Source of the DNA: Polytrichum commune
Taxonomy: Eukaryota > Streptophyta > Polytrichopsida > Polytrichales > Polytrichaceae
DNA: 64,000 nt
Assembly (NCBI GenBank): GCA_950295325.1
Contig: OX485804.1
Coordinates: forward strand, 50,716,001 to 50,780,000
Direction of reading: 5' to 3'
In this document: positions 59,837-64,000 of the stretch, in pieces
How the letters are laid out: each line of letters starts with the position of its first letter
How positions within the stretch are numbered: the stretch's first letter is position 1
Made by a program: the position numbers and the translations under genes
Notes under the pieces: generated by a model
Told to the model about the DNA's origin: nothing
Databases searched by the model: none
Seen by the model: only the letters and a program-made list of their open reading frames with translations

Positions 59837-62171
59837 ATGGGTGCGAACGGGAAGCAATTTCGTAAACGTGGCAGGGTAGATACGGATGACCATTCCGAAG
59901 ATGATGAAGAAATCAGGTGAGGAAATTACTCGACTGAGGGTTTTTGCCGTGTTCAAGTTTTTTCCAACCTTTTTGTGATGATGCTATGCAACTTTGTGGA
60001 ATTGGTGCTGATGGTGCCAATGGCGATGGCTGTTTTTGTAAATGGATTAAAGTCTTTATTTTTATGGATGCACTGAAGTATTTTTGTGATGATGGTATGC
60101 AACTTTGTTGAGATGGTGCTGATGGCCATGGCTTGTTTTATGATGGATAAAGCATTGTTGCTGGTTTTGTCCTTTTTGTAATGATGCTATGGAACTTCGT
60201 TTGGATGGTGCTGATGAGCTGTAATAGGCATGGCTCATTTTATGGATGGGTTAAAAGTGTTGTTGATTTTTGCAAATTATGCAGGTCCACCTTAGAGGAG
60301 GTGAAGTTTCTCCAGAAGCAAAGGGAGCGAAGGTCAGGTGTGGTCGCAAACCAGCTTGCTCAGCCTCTTGGCACTGTCCCCAAAGTCCCGGACAAGGGTG
60401 AAGGCGAGGGTGAGAAAGAAGAGCAAGTGCTGCAAGATACGTTTGCACAAGAAACTGCGGTGACGATAGAAGACCCAAACATGTGAGTGAAGTTGGGTTT
60501 ATTATTTTCAGCTTTTTGATGTTTGGGTAAAGAGTGTGCGAACAATTATGTAGAGACCTTTCCATTCCAGCTTTGATGGAAATTCATGGCATGCTCTTCT
60601 TGTTTCTGCAGCTTAGGTTTGTAATTACTTGTGTCATGTTTACTGATTAGGTCTGTGGATTTTTAATGTGATTTTTACCATGGACATGTTGCCAACTTAC
60701 AGGCTGAAGTACATTGAGCAAGAGATGGCAAAAAAGAGGGGCAGGGAATTGGGCATTGTGGAGGACGAAGTGAAGCCAGCAGAGGATGACCTGTACATAA
60801 TACCTGAACATCTCAAGGTATTTTATCCTTTCCAACCATTGCAAAAAAATTGTTTGTTTTATGATTGTGGTAGAACATCTGCAATTCAGAAAGTGCATCA
60901 TAGAGTGTACCTTTTTCTACTTGCATGTTTCTTTGAATGGTTGTCGCTTTGTTTTATGATGTATTGTGTATATTGATGTAAGTCCATTTCGGTCATCAGG
61001 TCAGAAGAAGGAACGCAGAGGAAAGCTCTACACAGTGGACAACAGGAATTGCTGAGGTGCAACTACCAATAGAGTGAGTGTTTTTGCCTCATGGTTATGA
61101 TGCCATAATTGTGTGTTCTTGTAGAGTAGCAATTTCTATAAAGCTCTTCAATTTGTGGCTTTGTTTCTTATGAAATTCTGGTTTGTGTTCCTGGACTTGT
61201 TGCAGGTATAAGCTCAAGAACATTGAAGAAACAGAGGCTGCAAAGAAGCAGTTGCAAGATAAACGGCCGTTTGTTGGTCGTGGCAGAACGCAATCGAGCA
61301 TTCCAGCCAGTTACAGTGCAGACTATTTCCAAAGAGGTCGAGAATATGCTGAGAAGCTACGAAGAGGTATACCTTTACTTTTTGAAGCGATTATGATTTG
61401 TCTGGGCTGTCACTGTTATATCAGGGTCACTTTACACTAGAGCTTGATAGCCCTTGACCATAAAAATCTCATTGTTGGAAAATGCTGAGACAGTCCACAT
61501 CTTACACTAGAGCTTGAGGTCTAAGGGACCAGGGAAGTGTGAATGGATGAAGAAACCTAAATGGAGTCCTACACGGCATGCAATGGATTATGTTTCATGG
61601 TCTACTGGATTTTGTGTCAAGCCCACCTCAAAGGGGTGGGTCTAACACAAAACTGGGTGACCTGTGACACTTTAAGATCTCATAACCCTTCATTTATTAT
61701 TACTCATTGTATAGAAGGGCCCACAGGAATAGGATGGTAATGAAAGGCATTTGGTTGAGAGCATGGTTGTGTACATCTTTACACAGAATTTGATTTCGAA
61801 GTCCCATGGTATGGCCTTCAGATGAGTTTCAAAAGCCCTTGCAACTTCATGGTCACGGCCTTGGCCATAGGGAATAGTGGCCCTCATATCAGCAGTGCAG
61901 AAACTTGGTTGCAGTTGTTTGCCTATGTATTCCACCTCTAAAATCACTCATGTTATCCAGTCAATGTAGTAGTAAGTGCAACATGTTTTCTTATTTTGCA
62001 GATCATCCTGAGCTATATAAAGATAAGGAAGGTCAAGGTGCAGGGCGAGGGAATGCAATTGATCCCTCAGGAGAGACATTGGATGTAGGGAATAGACGGC
62101 AAGCTGCTACGGATGAAATAATGCTGGAGCGTTTCAGAAAAAGGGAGAGGAGTCGGCTGATGAGGCGATGA
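59837..62171 (+). CDS. C9orf78/Tls1 family spliceosome-associated protein (6 exons)
   Basis: The family (human C9orf78, also called hepatocellular carcinoma-associated antigen 59; fission yeast Tls1) associates with the spliceosome. Exons are 59837-59916, 60285-60482, 60703-60817, 61000-61073, 61206-61366 and 62002-62171. All are GT/AG with matching phase, giving 265 residues. The N-terminus is basic then acidic (FRKRGRVDTDD, SEDDEE). It is followed by the family block EEVKFLQKQRERRSGV, then LKYIEQEMAKKRG, VRRRNAEESSTQWTTGIAEV, YKLKNIEETEAAKKQL, a SYSADYFQRGREYAEKL block and a C-terminus ending in ATDEIMLERFRKRERSRLMR. The protein is highly charged with predicted coiled parts and no membrane segment. 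Exon 1 is short and was placed by phase and the plant-like leader upstream. Confidence 0.92.
61429..61520 (+). repeat. Two solo ends of TIR family C (intron 5)
   Basis: CTTTACACTAGAGCTTGA at about 61430 and CTTACACTAGAGCTTGAG at about 61501 match the left end of the element at 39101. The rest of the element is missing, so these look like remnants or a deleted copy. Confidence 0.5.
61517..61862 (-). mobile_element. TIR family D, copy 3 (intron 5 of the C9orf78 homologue)
   Basis: On the minus strand it opens AAGGCCGTGACCATGAAG and continues TTGCAAGGGCTTTTGAAACTC and GAAGGCCATACCATGG, matching 47250-47705 (GAAGGCCATACCATGA). The far end near 61520 reads TAAGGGACCAGG, a weaker inverted repeat. 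It sits beside the family C remnants. Confidence 0.6.
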
Positions 62172-63197
62172 CCACCTTTGGGGTTTCAAATGTACTATAT
62201 TATGTAGGCTTTTGGGAGATGTGAAACTGCACCTTCCTTGATGTAATTGATTCAATAGAAAGCTTCTTTGCATTTCACATCTTTGTGCCTTCCACATGCA
62301 GGGAGCAATTTTATTCTTCAAAACAAATTCTATGTCTCATGTATGGCATGAAAAGAATTGAAACTTGTCCGTAAAAACCAGGGACTAAGAAGGATGAAGA
62401 TAGTAGAACGTGAACTGGACAAGTTTGGTCAGCGATTATGTTTAATTTGTCAAACACCCTGGTAGCCAATCCAGACAGGCTGTAGCAAAATTGTAGTAAA
62501 AATTGTAGCAAAATTGTATTCCCTCGGTTTAAATATGGCTTGGAATGCATATTTGCACCAATATTTAAAAGAATAAGTAGTGGGAGAGATCAGCCTAAAC
62601 GAAACGAAATTGATTTTGGAGTCCAGGAATCTGACTTAATATATATGATTTGGCATGTAAATCGAGTACCACTTCTATAAAATGACATAATGTTTATGGT
62701 GTCCGAAAAGCTCTGCGCATTAATCATGTGGTAAATAAATTTGTTGTAGTAGGACTTCATACAAATAGCATGTATTCTTGTAACATTAGGGGTTTAGTGT
62801 AAATTGGGTTTGTAATTAGGATGAATGCACCAGAGGTATGAAAACAGAGGTTGTAAGAAAAGGTACAACACTCAAAAGCTCCTTGTGGTGTTGCCAAAAA
62901 AATGATTGATACATTTACAATTTCATCATAAAGACTGATCTCCAAGAGTTCTCTACATCTAAATGCTAGAAGATGTCGGTACAGAAGATACAGTCTGCAC
63001 TGCAATAGCCAATGGGCAATGGCTTCATATTAAACCTAGGATCTACCTCCTCATAATGCTTGCTGCCTACCAGATTTGCATCCACTGTAGTGAAAATCTG
63101 AGAAGCAAAGAATGATGAAATTCACTCAGAAAGAGACTCTTGCTTATGTAACTATCAGGACACAGGAGCCAATAAAAATAAAATGAAGCCCTTTTGC
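62172..63197. other. Region between convergent genes; no gene recognised
   Basis: It should contain the 3' untranslated regions of the C9orf78 homologue (+) and the cation-chloride cotransporter (-). An AG-preceded frame at 63108-62970 on the minus strand reads like an exon (TVDANLVGSKHYEEVD) but has no known match and lies downstream of a proper stop, so it is not called. Confidence 0.4.
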
Positions 63198-63410
63198 CTA
63201 TGTGAAGATTGTGATTACATCTCGCCTATACCCTCGCACCATCAGGAGCCTGGGGATGTTTTCTACAAGCAAATCAATATACTCCATATAGCAGAATGGA
63301 GGGTGCTGCGGGGGTGGTGGAGGCAGACTAACAAGTACTACTGCCGCAGTTTTCGAGTATCGAAGTATAATTGAGTTGAGCTTCAATGTTGTGTAGAGAA
63401 ACTTGTTCAC
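63198..63410 (-). CDS. Cation-chloride cotransporter, last exon (partial gene)
   Basis: Plant cation-chloride cotransporters move K+, Na+ and Cl- together across the Golgi/trans-Golgi membranes. This 71-codon segment including the stop encodes the C-terminal cytosolic end: VNKFLYTTLKLNSIILRYSK, AAVVLVSLPPPPPQHPP, MEYIDLLVENIPRLLMVRGY and RRDVITIFT. It matches the ending of Arabidopsis CCC1, where the Pro-rich loop and VRGYxRDVVTLFT close the protein (recalled). An acceptor AG directly precedes codon 1, at the place where the plant protein has QQ-V-x-KFLYTTLKLN. The remaining exons must lie beyond the right edge; none of them was recognised between 63411 and 64000. Confidence 0.9.
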   Translation of the reverse strand: MNKFLYTTLKLNSIILRYSKTAAVVLVSLPPPPPQHPPFCYMEYIDLLVENIPRLLMVRGYRRDVITIFT

Positions 63411-64000
63411 CTGAATCATCCCACTCATCAGTCACCTGTCAACACATGGTGTTTCAAGAAAATTTGCTGTGTCTAAAGTACTCAAGTCCGGAAAAATAAA
63501 TGAAGGTTGACAGAATTGAGTCTTTTATCACTTATCCAATCGGATTTCTAGAAAGGTTCAGAATCATTTTTCATGACAGGCAGTAGTGCAGGATGCGTCC
63601 AATAGGCGAATTGGCACTATAGACATGATCATCAGTGAGATATTGATAATTTGTTAGGACCAGGGATGTGTTCAAATGATCAAATAATACTTTATTTGTT
63701 CTAGAATGTTTAGCATAAATTTTTAAAGAGAGAAAGAAATTAAAGCCATATGCAACAATGGTGGTATGAATTTTATACTATGGCATTTATACAAGCTCAA
63801 ATCTCCCTAGTATTCATTTCTCTTGGTGTATGCACCAATTAGAACAATGCCTAAGATAAATGGACTCATTCTAGATAGGATCTCTTTTGACACTTTCGGC
63901 TAAAAATAATTAAAAGCAATCATAATGGGCCTTCCTAGATTTTTTACTCAAAGATAATGCTCTCCAGGTATTCATACGCCTTGGCCATTACTCTGGTGGA
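63411..64000. other. Probable intron of the cotransporter gene
   Basis: No cotransporter exon is recognised, so this is most likely intron. A minus-strand frame at the very edge (RVMAKAYEYLES) looks coding but does not match the part of the cotransporter expected next, and it is cut by the window end. Confidence 0.35.

Noticed and set aside
63960-64000. Further cotransporter exon at the right edge
   Set aside because: The frame RVMAKAYEYLES does not match the expected upstream segment of the protein and is cut by the window end.

Overview
The window is nuclear DNA of a land plant. It carries plastid- and mitochondrion-targeted plant proteins split by spliceosomal GT/AG introns, an insertion of mitochondrial DNA, and many decayed transposable elements. 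The gene families do not fix the lineage. The long element-filled introns and the LINE type make me lean towards a non-flowering plant, but that is only an impression.

Six complete genes and one partial gene can be reconstructed by joining exons with consistent reading phase. In order they are: EXECUTER, plastid singlet-oxygen sensor (1773-9740, -); APE2-type AP endonuclease (20597-24615, -); 4-hydroxy-tetrahydrodipicolinate synthase of lysine synthesis (27129-30257, -); a plastid-type DUF3054 membrane protein (36417-40867, -); mitochondrial single-stranded DNA-binding protein (44769-48587, -); a C9orf78/Tls1 spliceosome-associated protein (59837-62171, +); and the last exon of a cation-chloride cotransporter (63198-63410, -), which continues past the right edge. 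They are unrelated housekeeping genes, not an operon or cluster.

Between and inside the genes lie mobile elements. A 5'-truncated LINE (12570-16427, -) keeps one 1,285-codon frame with only three stop codons, and a divergent, more decayed relative lies at 33880-35450. There are three long fold-back elements, a second fold-back family, two families with terminal inverted repeats, a Tourist-like MITE with perfect TAA duplications nested inside another element, a five-copy dispersed repeat, SINE-like elements (one with a 5S rRNA-like head), two decayed tandem arrays, and a nad2 fragment from the mitochondrion. Most of these sit in introns and account for much of the intron length.

From about 50.7 to 57.3 kb the base composition falls sharply to an AT-rich island with broken open frames and no recognisable gene. 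It is the least explained stretch. I did not find a new multi-gene system. The most unusual items are the LINE frame, the 5S-headed repeat, the nested MITE and the AT-rich island.
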